Shown piece after piece: positions 22,762-33,684 of a stretch of 64,000 nucleotides of DNA. The notes under the pieces were generated by a model. It ran no database searches. It had not been told where the DNA came from and saw only the letters and a list, made by a program, of their open reading frames with translations. The DNA is from Entoloma clypeatum (Eukaryota > Basidiomycota > Agaricomycetes > Agaricales > Entolomataceae). Positions within the stretch are counted from its first letter, which is position 1; the number at the start of each line of letters is the position of its first letter. The translations under genes and the position numbers were made by a program. The stretch is from NCBI GenBank assembly GCA_963565915.1, contig OY751489.1, forward strand, positions 124,001 through 188,000, given 5' to 3'.

Positions 22762-23203
22762 GATGATGTGGCTCTGGGACGTCTCGATGTGAGCGTCCTA
22801 ATCAATCTTCTGATAACGGTTGTCTGGACACCGATAAACTCTCTGATCTCTGTGATCCGACCTGTCTGAGGTCCTTCTTGAACGCGAAAGCTTTCGAGTT
22901 CGTTCTGTCGGGCATTGTAACGCGCGATCTGGTGTTGCCGAGCAAGATGGATGCTCTCTGCTATCTCGTCGTGGGGGCGATGCTCGTCGTTGTCTAGTTC
23001 TTCGTCAAGCACCTGCTGTAGGATGCAACGGATCTCCGATTCGATGTACTGCTGGATAAGCGTAAAATCGATACTGTCTCGAGGACTTAGCTCCTCCTGT
23101 CGGGCTTCTGGCGTGCTGAATGGGTTACTGGTGAAGTCTTCAAAAAAGCGCGACGTCTTGACTCGTCTGGTAGTTGCTCTCTTCGCTCTGGGCGAACCTA
23201 ACG
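22762..23203 (-). other. Gypsy_2 leader with ATG-less open frame
   Basis: Same arrangement as in Gypsy_1 (3987-4428): an open frame without ATG runs from about 23200 across the gag start to 22428. Coding-like similarity between the two copies is kept. Confidence 0.4.
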
Positions 23204-23214
23204 AGATTTAGCAA
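23204..23214 (-). other. Gypsy_2 self-primer binding site
   Basis: The sense strand reads TTGCTAAATCT, two bases from the LTR edge. It is complementary to AGATTTAGCAA at 23299-23289 within the 5' LTR, about 34 nt after the TATA box (23333-23326). Confidence 0.72.
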
Positions 23215-23216
23215 CT

Positions 23217-23584
23217 TGTTATGCTTAACAAACCGTTCCAAGGTTCGGGCAGAGTATGCAGGAAGTGGAAAGGCGAAGAGCAAAGTGATTGCTAAATCTA
23301 AGGAATGTAGCTATGGTACATGGGGTTTATATAGTACTGGCTACGAGCGGTAGCGAGTGAGTCAGTAGCTGTGGAAGGCAGTGTGGATGAGTCAGTAACT
23401 GCGGAAAGGCAGTGTGAAGTGAGTCAGACGACTGCGGAGTGCGAGTCAGCGCGGGAGCGAAGTATACTAAAGGAGAATGGTAGAGTAAAGGTAAATGAAT
23501 AAGCGGTCCGATGAGTCAAAAGAAATGACGAAGGTACAATGCAAGGGAAAAGTGCGTAACATACAAACCGGTAAGTCCATAACA
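23217..23584 (-). repeat. Gypsy_2 5' LTR (368 bp)
   Basis: It has TGTTA...TAACA termini. It differs from the 3' LTR by a 20-bp length difference and a few substitutions. Confidence 0.93.
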
Positions 23585-24001
23585 AAATCCACCACTGGTT
23601 ACTTCATATCACTGGCGTCTGGAGCAGTAACATGGGTTTCATCAGCACAAAAAACCATTGCCCTCTCTTCTACGGAAGCAGAATACATGGCGCTATCAGA
23701 TTGCAGTCACGCAGTAACATGGCTTAGAAACATGCTTGCCGAACTTGGAATGCAGATCGGATCGGTTCCGATCTATGGAGATAACAATGGCTCTGTCTTT
23801 ATCGCATCCAATCCTGTAACTGAGAAGCGATCCAAGCACATCGACGTGTGATTCCACTTTGTCAGAGAAAAAGTATCTGAAGGAATTATTACAGTTGAAT
23901 TCATTGAAGGAGTGAATAACCCTGCAGACCTTTTAACTAAGAATCTGGGGAAAATTCTCTTTAGCAAGTTTATCCCGTACTTTGGACTACTCAAAGACTA
24001 G
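23585..24001 (+). pseudogene. Copia_2 polyprotein, 3' part (end of RNase H)
   Basis: It continues the copia frame after Gypsy_2: KSTTGYFISLASG, SSTEAEYMALSD (RNase H), and DNNGSVFIASNP, to the end of the polyprotein. A TGA at about 23849 (DV*FHF) replaces the CGA present in Copia_4. Confidence 0.92.
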
Positions 24002-24062
24002 ACGAAAAAGAGTACCTATATGGGAAAAAGTAAAAATGTATTTAGAAGTATGTACTAAATAT

Positions 24063-24069
24063 GGGGGGG
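24063..24069 (+). other. Copia_2 polypurine tract
   Basis: Seven G directly precede the 3' LTR. Copia_3 and Copia_4 have the same run of seven (25912-25918 and 38175-38181 as C on the plus strand). Confidence 0.7.
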
Positions 24070-25452
24070 TGTTGAAACTTTTACATCACGTGACCATAGA
24101 CATCTTCAATTACATACTTGTTTGGTTGGTACAGACAGTAGTACAGTATATAAGACCAGGAAACTGTCAATATCAATAAGTTGTCTCTTGACTCTTAACC
24201 AGCTCCATCGCTCTTACCAGCCTCAACCACTCTCACCAGCCTCACCCTTCCCAACCAAGTAAGTGACTAGAACGGTGATACGACCACTGCGCGGCTGTGC
24301 GTGAAAATTCACTTTTCCCACAGTTTTGTCAATATAAGAATATAATGCTGGCCCCTTCACAAACATATTCTATTGGAACTGATGGTACTACTGGCTATCT
24401 AAGAGTGTCTAAATACCACTGGACCACCTTTGGTCATGATCTTGGGAACAGTCACTTTGAGGGCTTAACCAAAACTTGACACAAAACACTTTATTTCTCA
24501 ATGGATAAGACCATTGAGGGGACCAGTCATTAATAAGAATGTTCTATGACATATCACCCTATCCAATCACTACTATTGACTATGGACAATCTGAGGGCTC
24601 AGGGAACTCATAATAATGAGCAGGATGCCCAGCATCACAGTGTACGACGCACGATCACAGATGCCGTGATGCCGATCTGTGTGACTTACCAGAAATAGAC
24701 TGAACCCTGGAAACGGGTTCCCGGTCCGTGACACTTCAGACCGATCAATGACAACCGGGAACTTGATTGATTGATCGACAACATCAATATTGATGCGGCG
24801 TTCTAGAATGCTCGCGAAACGACGTGTTCTTGTCACTCCACTCCGCCAGGGCCGGTTGCCCTCTCAACACCTCAGAAATATGTTTAAAGGACCCCTGTGA
24901 ATATTTGGACCATGCCCAAATAACAGATACCCTGGAAACCGATTTGTTATGGACATATCTTGTGATAAACCTTATATATATATTTCATCTCTTGTCATGT
25001 ATAAAAACTGTAGTTTCCTGCCATGTACTGTAGATTAGACAGGCCCCCCAGCCAGATCCAATCCCTCTCTCTCTCTCAGTGATTGATTGAGTGGTTAGAT
25101 TTTCTAAGTCTCATCCAAAGGGAGTCTCAGTGAACCCTGAGGAAACTCAATCTCATATTATTATTTTATTTGATCAAAACCCTTGATTGTCGACGCGCGA
25201 CCTCGCGACGACTTTCTACAACAGACAAATGAGTCTAACTACTTACAAAATAAGTGGTTAAGTTCCCGCCACCCTTGAACTAATTGTTGAGAGTGTTGTT
25301 GGGTGTTTGAGGTGTTTGTAGAGCTCTGACCAGAGTCTCTCGCATTTTTGGCACTCGTCACAAACTCCCTTCTCAACGGTAGAGTAGATTACTTCCACTG
25401 TAGCTGTGTTGCTCAGTACATCTGTGGCTAGCGCCCAGGTGGAACTTCAACA
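24070..25452 (+). repeat. Copia_2 3' LTR, split by a solo LTR
   Basis: 24070-24275 and 25376-25452 join to one copia LTR matching 12313-12591. The interruption is the 1.1-kb block 24276-25375. Confidence 0.94.
24276..25375 (+). repeat. Solo LTR candidate (1.1 kb) in the Copia_2 3' LTR
   Basis: It starts TGATACGACC and ends CCCTTCTCA, with ACGG on both sides (24272-24275 and 25376-25379). Shifting the boundary by a base would give AACGGT duplicates with other ends. It contains TATATATA/TATAAAA boxes near 24975-25010 and no coding frame. No other copy is in the window. Confidence 0.6.
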
Positions 25453-25601
25453 ACAAGTCTGAAGTGCACAAACCGGTTGGCCTTGTGGCAAGACAGAGAG
25501 CTGGGACAGATGGGGATCCGCGCCAGTTGGCATCAGCGAACCATCTGCCTGGCAACGGGAAGCTACCCAATTGGGTAGTGGGCTGTAGCAGTCTGGTATA
25601 A
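25453..25601. other. Host spacer between Copia_2 and Copia_3
   Basis: 149 bp of old flank, beginning with the second ACAAG of Copia_2 and ending with TATAA, the first Copia_3 target copy. No gene is seen. Confidence 0.6.
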
Positions 25602-25911
25602 TGTTGAAGTTCCACCTGGGCGCTAGCCACAGGTGTACTGAGCAACATAGCTACAGTGGAAGTACTCTACGATACCGCTATGGTCACTTACATGGTTTGG
25701 AGGGGGTAAGGCTAGTGAGAGCGGTTGAGGCTGGTGAGAGCGATGGAGCTGGTTAAGAGTCAAGAGACAACTTGTTGATATTGACAGTTTCCTGGTCTTA
25801 TATACCGTACTACTGTTTGTACCAACCAAACAAGTATGTAATGAAGATATGTAAAGGTCACGTGATGTAATCTAATCTAATCTAATCTACGTGATGGGAA
25901 AAGTTTCAACA
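25602..25911 (-). repeat. Copia_3 3' LTR (310 bp)
   Basis: It has TGTTGAA...TTCAACA ends and matches 31076-31385 by eye throughout. Confidence 0.95.
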
Positions 25912-25984
25912 CCCCCCCATATTTAGTACATACTTCTAAATACATTTTACTTTTTCCCACATATATATAGGTACTCTGTTTCGC

Positions 25985-28900
25985 CTAGTTCTTTATCAAT
26001 CCGAAGTACGGGATAAACTTGGAAAAGAGGATTTTCCCCAGATTCTTAGTCAAAAGGTCTGCAGGGTTATTAACTCCTTCGATGAATTCGACCGTAATAA
26101 TTCCTTCGGAGACTTTTTCTCTGACGAAGTGGAATCGCACGTCAATGTGCTTGGATCGCTTCTCAGTCACAGGGTTGGATGCGATAAAGACGGAGCCGTT
26201 GTTATCTCCGTAGATCGGTACTGATCCGATCTGCATTCCAAGTTCGGCAAGCATGCTTCTCAGCCATGTTGCTGCGCGACTGCAATCTGATAGCGCCATA
26301 TACTCTGCTTCTGTAGAAGAGAGGGCGATGGTCTTTTGCGCCGATGATACCCATGTTATCGCTCCAGACGCCAGTGATATGAAGAAGCCGGTGGTAGACC
26401 TCCTCGTGTTTTCATCTGACGCCCAGTCGGAGTCTGTGAATGCATAGATCCCTTTTCCTGAGTCCCCATCGTACATGATTGCGTAATTTTTTGTTGCCTT
26501 CAAATATCTGCAAATATCCCTAGCCACCTCTAAATGGCGTTTGGTGGGATTTGCGGAAAATTGGGACATTTTGATTACAGCAAAGCAGATGTCAGGCCTC
26601 GTTCCAATCATCAGATATAGGAGTGATCCGATGATGGATTGGTACTTAGATCGGAGTTCCGCATTGGGTTCATCTTCGGACGCCATGGGTTTGTAGCCCG
26701 TAGGGAGTGGGGTATGGGTGGCATTAGATTCGCTCATCCCCATGCGTGCCAGAATTTTCTCAAGGTAAGGTACTTGATCAATGAAGATCCTCTTCCCACG
26801 TTGCCTTATTTGGATTGAGAGAAATTCCTTTGGTTCCCCATCGGGCACTAGGTGACCTAGGTCCCTACATTCCCATGTTGTCATGAAAGCCTTCTTCTTT
26901 TCTAGCGTATATTCCCGGTTTGTGCCGAGAAAAGCAGAGTCGTCGACATAGATGACGGCAATTACAATTTCCCCGTTGGTACTTTTGTGAATGAATACTC
27001 CCGCATCGGAGTGAAGCCGGACAAAGCCGAGCTTTTTCATGGAGGAATCAAGTTCCCTCCACCAGGCTAATGCGGCCTGCTTAAGTCCATATAGAGCTTT
27101 GAATAGTTGGTACACGAGGTGTTCTTTCCCTTTTACTATGTAGCCCTCAGGCTGTCGCATATAGATGACTTCACGGAGCGTTCCATAGAGGAAGGCTGAT
27201 GAGACGTCCAATAGAGTCATGAACCACCCTTCAAGGGCTGTCAATGCCAGTATTAGCCGGACGGTTTCATATCTTACGACTGGTGAGAAGATCTGATCAA
27301 AGTCGATCCCTTCTACCTGTGAGAAACCTTTTGCGACGAGGCGCGCTTTCAGACGCCCGTCAGACTTTTCGTTGTAAACCCATTTGTTCCTTAGAGCTTT
27401 CCTCCCTGCAGGCAGGGGTACTAGCTCCGTGATCACCCCGCGGCGTTTGAGCATGTCTAGCTCTTTTCATTCAGCCGCATACCAGTCTTGTCTATTTGGA
27501 AGAGGGTATATGTCTTTATGGGACATTTCAACGATGCCAACTTGGACTGATATTGCCTCCATCAGGAGGTCATTCATCCATGCCGTTTGACCGCCCAATC
27601 TCCGTCTTCGATCTAATTTTTCAAGATCAGACGCTGGAGTGTCTTCCCCATAGATGCTTCCTGGCATCTTCCGAACTCGTCGTTCCCTGATCGGTCGATC
27701 TGGTACTTGCTCGGGTTCTGGGGTGGGTACTCGCGGTTCGTCATCAGGCTCACTGGCTGGCAGTTCGTTGTCTGATTCAGGTTGATCCTGTTCAATGGGA
27801 ACTGGGATATGAGGTGTTTCGTTGTGACTATCGTCATCATTGCTGCCGGGAATGAGATCCTCAAACTCATCAGCCGGCTCTGGGCTTTCCATTTCTGGGT
27901 GGTTTTCTGGCAACGGGTCAATGTGGCATCTAGGGTACTTGCTTTCATCAAAGATAGCTTTCCCGCCCATGAAAATCGTGTTGGTCTCAGGATCCATGAA
28001 GCGGTATCCTTTGACCCCTGGTTTTGATCCGAGATAAATCATCAATCGGGATCTTGATTCCAGGGAGTTCCTACGTTTCTCTTTTGGGATATATACATAT
28101 GCCTGACATCCAAATACTCTGACACTAGACATGTCGGGGATCTCATTGGTCACCCTGAAGTAAGGGGTTTTCCATTCAAGACGCTGCATGGGGGTTCTGT
28201 TGTAGAGAAATGCTGCGTGTTCCAAACAGAATTCCCACCACATGGGCGGTAAGCATGCATCGAAGCGCAATGCCTGAGATTTTTCCCATAGTGTTCGATT
28301 GATCCTTTCTGCTCTACCATTCTGCTGGTGCTGATATGGGAGCGTGACATCGATCAGAATTCCATGATCGGCAAGTACATCCTTGTATTCGTCAAATTCT
28401 CCACCTCCATCAACCCGCCACTTTTTAGGGGTAGCGGCAAATTGATTCTGGATCATCGCAAGGAATTGTTTCAGCGCCGTGATGGCGCCTGACTTCTTCC
28501 TAAGCAAGACGACCCAGACATGGGATGAAAAATCGTCCAAAAAGGTAAGGAAATATTTGTACTTATGGTACGATGCCGTGGATATCTGCTTTAAATCCGA
28601 ATGGATCAAATCAAAGGGTTTGACAGCCCTTGTCATCGAGTTAGGATAAGATTGATTTGGCATTTTCCCTTTTAGACACCCCGTGCAGCTTTCCTGTGAT
28701 TTCTCACGTACTAACGTTTTGGGTACTCCTTTGGTACTAGTGGGAATCTTATTGAGCGCTTGGTCATTTGGGTGGCCAAGGCGTTTATGCCAGGTTTCGA
28801 CAGTGATTTCGCTAGAGATCGCGTGGATTTGGTCATAACGTATTTCAGTGTCTAACCAATAAATGGTTTGTCCGAGAATGTGAGGCGAGAACTGTATTTT

Positions 28901-30712
28901 GTTCTGTCCTTTGGAGATGTTGATTTCTCCGCGCATTCCGTCTACTTTGTAACCGTGATTAAGGAAGACGCCTAGGGACAATAGGCGTGTGTCCATGTCT
29001 GGAATGTAGAATACAGGTCGGAGAAGGTGGGTTTTTATTTCCCCATTTAGGGTATGCCGTACTGGAACGGCCCCAACTCCGAGAATTTCCAGTTTCTTTC
29101 CCTTTTCAGCTGTTTGGACAAATCGCTTAGCTTTAAGAGGCCTGTAGTACGCGAAGTCCTTGAACTCATGGGTAAAGTGTAACGAGGCACCAGAGTCTAA
29201 GATCCATTGTGCACGTTCTTTCTCCTTACAGTGTGTACATGACGCAAAGTGCTTTGTATATTTTTTATATAGATCGTTGTCAATATGATCCATACATTCT
29301 GCACTAGTACTAGCTAATATTTTACACATCTGCAAGGAGGTGTTATTAGCTTTCCTTGATTGGTCAGATTCAGGAGAGGAAGATGACGAACCGTCAAGTT
29401 CAATGAGCCCATCTTCGAATTGGTCCGGCCCCATCCGCTCGCTTTGATGGTCTATGTCCATCATCCTAAGGGTTTGGTCCAGCGGCGGAGTAACTCGACG
29501 CTGCTTGGACGGTCTTTCGTCTTCTTCTGGGATAATCGTATCCAGAATGCGAAGGTTTGACCCTGAGGGGCGGGCACCAATGCCGCGCGCAAGTTTGCGA
29601 ACATGGTCGTTTTTCTTCCACACAGACGGCTTGCCCGAAGGAAGCCCGGTGTACTGGGATGGAGGCGGGTTCATTCGCTGAAGGAGCGACTGCATCCGCT
29701 GAGAGTCTGGCTGGGCGGTGCTCATTGTTTTCCCGCGCCCGGTGATGGTTGTGAAGGACGGTGTCGGAAGAGGAGGGAAGTGTATGGCGGGAGCAACAAA
29801 CTCAACCGTTTCCTCCACATGGTCGGACGTGTTGTCCGCAGTGTTGGCGCTTTTCTTCTGATTGCGCCAGCGTCCTTTTCCCTTCTTCTTTTCAGAAGCG
29901 GTACTATGGTCGGTCGAGTTAGGCTGCTCGTCAGCGTCGTTCTGTGAGGTACTCGGCTTTTGCTGTTTTTCCCATTTGGGGTCCTGCCCCTTTCGCTTTG
30001 TCCCAGAAATTTTCCGGGCCTGCTCATTGGACGCACGAGTAGACCCGACCGAATACTTGCGCCTGTACTCTGAGATGATGCTCTCGGCGACGGCTTTGTA
30101 GGTGAAATCATCGGCGTCGTAGACCTGGAAAAGGGCGGTGGAGAGTGACGACCAGGCGTCGGGAATTGCATTGGCCAGGATCATTGCCTGCATCAGGTCG
30201 GGGACGACAAAGCTTGAATCGGCGAGCCGGGCGAAGAGAGACCCCAGGCGTTCAATTTCAGGCACTGGGTCGCGTCCAGACAGTTTGTAGGTGGCGGCGG
30301 CCTTGAAATCGCCGAAGATGACGGCCGGGGATACCTTGGAGTAGGCATCCTTCAGCGTTTTCCACGCGCCAAGTGCCGAGGTGCTGTCCTTAATGTGGCG
30401 TCTGATCGCCTCAGAGACCTTCAGGCGTATCGCCCCGAGAGCTACGTCGTCATCCCTGATCCAGGCTTTTTCTTCCTTGCGGAAGCCGGGCTGGTCGACT
30501 GTAGTAGCCAGCACAGGGGGGGCGGCAGCAGTGGCACCAGGGGTGGAGACCGTGGTGGTGAAGTCGGCGATCACAGGGCGGGTGATGTCGCCAGAAACGA
30601 GGCGCCAAACTCCTTGATGGAGGAGGTAGGACTTCATCTTTTCGGCCCAACTTTGGTAGTCGATGCCGTCAAAGGGGGTGATGGTGTCAAGAGCAGAGCG
30701 AGAAGTAGACAT
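25985..30712 (-). pseudogene. Copia_3 polyprotein with a single TGA
   Basis: The start is ATG 30712 (MSTSRSALD), after the leader intron. Gag, protease (LDSGAS), integrase (D, D, E present), reverse transcriptase (YVDD near 26945) and RNase H follow in order. The frame is interrupted only by TGA near 27465 (AAE*KELDML; Arg in Copia_4). Autonomous function would need readthrough or help from Copia_4, so it could still be mobilised in trans. Confidence 0.93.
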
Positions 30713-30723
30713 TGTAGATGAAT

Positions 30724-31165
30724 CTAAAAAAGGATTTCCCAATCAGTGATGTGTTATGAATATGATTCAAGAAAACAATTAAATGATTCCTTATGACATA
30801 TTCCCTTTAGGAATAGCGGTCACGGGAAAACCCTTTATATGTCAGAAACGTATAAGGTGCGATCAACGTTTCCACATGGAGTGTACTAGGTCAATCCCCT
30901 TAGGGACATCTCATGACAGGTACTTGTCGTAATGACGTTCCCAGGTTCATATGTGAAGAAGTATGACTCAGAACCTAGATCTTTCGATCGGTTCCTTGCC
31001 AACCAGGGTAGAGTGGGCAGGTACTCGCTGTTGCCAGCGTTTCCCAAGTCCCTCTGCTATCCGGGGCCCATAACCTGTTGAAGTTCCACCTGGGCGCTAG
31101 CCACAGGTGTACTGAGCAACATAGCTACAGTGGAAGTACTCTACGATACCGCTATGGTCACTTAC
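30724..31165 (-). other. Copia_3 predicted leader intron (442 nt)
   Basis: The GTAAGT donor is in U5, with a CACTGAT branch-like site and a TTTTTTAG acceptor. Here the donor overlaps an ATG-TAA (ATGTAAGT), a minimal upstream ORF that splicing would remove. Confidence 0.58.
31063..31075 (-). other. Copia_3 primer binding site (initiator tRNA-Met half)
   Basis: The sense strand reads GGTTATGGGCCCC directly after the 5' LTR and lies inside the predicted leader intron. Confidence 0.7.
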
Positions 31166-31385
31166 ATGGTTTGGAGGGGGTAAGGCTAGTGAGAGCGGTT
31201 GAGGCTGGTGAGAGCGATGGAGCTGGTTAAGAGTCAAGAGACAACTTGTTGATATTGACAGTTTCCTGGTCTTATATACCGTACTACTGTTTGTACCAAC
31301 CAAACAAGTATGTAATGAAGATATGTAAAGGTCACGTGATGTAATCTAATCTAATCTAATCTACGTGATGGGAAAAGTTTCAACA
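31076..31385 (-). repeat. Copia_3 5' LTR (310 bp)
   Basis: Subtype A LTR. Its sense U3 has four ATTAG units and CACGTG. The TATATAAG box lies near 31270. Confidence 0.95.
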
Positions 31386-31944
31386 TATAAGACTGGCTCG
31401 AGAGTACTAAATCCTCTGTCAGTTCACTTGAGATTAATAAGCTCAGGTGTGAATCTAAGTTGATTCCAGGATGGGCGAGCTTGGGATAAATCCGAGGGTC
31501 AGTAATGGCCCGAGGTGACCAACTGTGACATACCAGGGTCCCCCGCAAGGGGGGCCCTAAATCTCGCCAACAAAAGGTACAACATCGGCAATTTCCTGGG
31601 GATGCTCACAAATCATCCCGTGTTATTTGCCTTTCCCCCACCCTAACTTATTGGGTGAGCTTCAGTGTTATGTTTTTCTTTCTTTCATGGTCTCTTTAGT
31701 TACTACGGTCTCTGCCCACAGGCGTATGTAGTTCATATATGGGGTCTGTTCTTGTGGACTTGATCCATGGGCGGACCCCACTCTCGGATACTTATAATTT
31801 CTCTCTGCACATGTGCCGTGACCACAGGGCATTACTCTCCAATACTTTCATATGTAGTTCTCGTTAAATTTGTAACTTAGTGTACAAGACCGGACTGCGA
31901 TCGGGCGCCGGAATATAAATTGAGGTTTGAAAAAAAAAAAAAAA
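31386..31944 (+). other. Possible 3' end of a poly(A) retroelement, with a GNRA hairpin
   Basis: No coding frame is seen. A 10-bp stem (AGGGTCCCCC, 31535-31544, with GGGGGGCCCT, 31549-31558) closes a GCAA tetraloop. A run of 15 A (31930-31944) ends the block. The structure recalls a non-LTR element or a processed transcript tail, but no reverse transcriptase remains in the window, so this is a weak call. Confidence 0.35.
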
Positions 31945-32149
31945 CTATCCTGGGATCATGGTGGCCCGATTAGCAGGAGGGGGGGGGTTCTCCAAAGGTC
32001 CGACGGGTGTTTGACGTGTGTTGCTTCAGTCGCATTCCGACACCCCCTTCACCTGATTGATCTTTTTCGTCAATTTGAAAATGTGGTGGTCGGACTTTTT
32101 TTCCCCCCACCATTGGAGATCACCCACATGTGTTCCCGGAATTGCGTTC

Positions 32150-32330
32150 CATTGCCACAGCATCCTGTTGGACACTTCCATTCTGTATCCGAACCAGTAT
32201 ACTCATCGGAACAATATCATAATTCGGAATCAGTATCGACATCCTGGAATACAAAAAGGCGCTCGGGTGTTCCCTCACCATCATCACAGTCAGGAAACTA
32301 CGTCTACATGCACTCTTCATCTTTTCCATC
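32150..32330. repeat. Divergent duplicate A (partner 33410-33560)
   Basis: It shares ordered blocks with 33410-33560: GTTGGACA.TTCC, CGGAACAATATC, ATAATTCGGAATCAGTAT, CATCCTGGAATA, GTTCCCTCAC and TCAGGAAAC. Both read as related peptides on the minus strand (SRMxILIPNY). Origin unknown. Confidence 0.55.
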
Positions 32331-32524
32331 ACCTGTTTGAAGATAACCCGCCGAAATTTTCAATGGGATTGAAACGTACGTGTTCAGGAGATGGACATTG
32401 CGATGTGGAAAAAGGAGTGAGGGCGATGACGCACAGGACCCGCCAACAGGACGATGATGTTGCCAGCAGAAATCGCTGTAATCAGTGTCTTTCGTGGGCG
32501 ACTTCTGACCAAAGTATTTGGAAC

Positions 32525-33000
32525 TCATCGAAGATCCAGATGAAGTAAAAGGCACCATCGCGATAGAGAACCTTCGCCAGGGGAGACGATGACTGGTATG
32601 ATAATGTCAATATCATGGGTTGGGATGGACTTCATAGAGAATCGATGAGGGATTTCCGGTGGTATGCGACAGGTGATGTGGTGTTGGCGAGGGCCTGAGA
32701 CTGTGCCGGACCCGGGGTTGCGACAAGCTGAGGACGGGACGTGTTCCAGCCATTCGATCCAGAACTCGTCCTTGACGAAAACACGGCGATACGCCCCACG
32801 CGTGATATCAGCGAATATGTCGCCCGGTATACCAAGCACGTCAGGTGGTCGCCCATAGCCATGCCGGAACTGTAGATAGGTTTTGAGATCACCTCCAACT
32901 ACAATATAGGATCGTCGGAAGTTTGTCCAGTCTGGATTCGGAACCGGAGAGAGCGCACGTGAGGGCCGAGAATTTCTTTGATCTCACGCTACAACTAAAG
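32525..33000 (-). pseudogene. Coding-like remnant, unrecognised protein
   Basis: One minus-strand frame reads protein-like from about 33000 to a stop at 32525, with stretches such as DWTNFRRSYIVVGGDLKTYL and GDIFADITRGAYRRVFVKDE. No start codon or splice boundary is convincing and I do not recognise the family. It may be an exon of a decayed host gene. Confidence 0.35.
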
Positions 33001-33409
33001 GTCATTCCGTGCACGAGCCAGCCAATCCGATCATCAAGTTAATCCCTGCGAACAACATCATCTTTTCTCCGGAGTTCATGAGATGGAAACGATCGGGATG
33101 AGAAGAGGGATTGGTGGTAGATTCTTTCAGTTGGAGGACTGACTACGCGCCGAGACGAACAACTTCACCCCAGGGAAACCATGAAGCTATAAAGCGTCAG
33201 ACCCCAGGTGAGTGAAATTGGAAGTCGCACTGGCAACGACTCATGTCAGGGATAGTACTACTTGTTGGAAAGAAGACGGGTTGTGCTGAACGTGAACTTC
33301 AATATTGCTAAACGACTCCTCGGCTTGAACTGACACCACATCTCGGCAGGATTATCAGTGGGGGAACAAAAAGACAACGAACTTTCATGATAATTGTCCG
33401 ATTTATCCA

Positions 33410-33684
33410 TTGTTGGACATTCCCATACTCTATCAAACCAGCATATCGGAACAATATCGGAAGTAACATAATTCGGAATCAGTATTGGCATCCTGGAATA
33501 TAAGGAGACCCTCAGGGGTTCCCTCACGGTCGTCAGAATCAGGAAACCACTTCAGCATGCACTTCGCCCATATCTTCATCTTTTCCATCTTCATCTTTTC
33601 CATCGCTCTCTGCGTGGCGAGCGCCTTGGCGGCTTCGGCGATGGGGTCACGTTCGTTAACGTGCGTAAACGCGTCCCACTGCAA
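33410..33684 (-). pseudogene. Divergent duplicate B with coding-like minus-strand frame
   Basis: This is the partner of 32150-32330. On the minus strand it reads DAFTHVNERDPIAEAAKALA, then a Lys/Met-rich repeat (MEKMKMEKMKIWAK) and DSDDREGTPEGLLIFQDANT. It looks like a gene-family fragment; the function is unknown. Confidence 0.35.

Larger units (their letters stand above)
17022..23584 (-). mobile_element. Gypsy_2: near-complete Ty3/gypsy (Tf1-like chromovirus) element inside Copia_2
   Basis: It has 5' LTR 23217-23584, gag, pol, a small third ORF, a purine tract and 3' LTR 17022-17409. Flanking 5-mers differ (TGAAC left, AAATC right), so there is no target duplication. About 270 bp of Copia_2 (some 89 codons of RT/RNase H compared with Copia_4) is missing between the flanks. 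Confidence 0.94.
12313..25452 (+). mobile_element. Copia_2: old full-length Ty1/copia element with two nested insertions
   Basis: The 5' LTR is at 12313-12591; the 3' LTR starts at 24070 and ends at 25452. A perfect 5-bp target duplication ACAAG flanks the whole (12308-12312 and 25453-25457). Its coding region is broken by Gypsy_2 (17022-23584) and its 3' LTR by a solo LTR (24276-25375). The two LTRs differ at about six positions, mostly transitions, so it is older than Copia_3 and Copia_4. Confidence 0.95.
25602..31385 (-). mobile_element. Copia_3: full-length young Ty1/copia element
   Basis: It is 5784 bp, with 310-bp LTRs that look identical and a perfect TATAA target duplication (25597-25601 and 31386-31390). 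The internal sequence is nearly the same as Copia_4. Only one nonsense codon separates it from an intact polyprotein. Confidence 0.96.
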
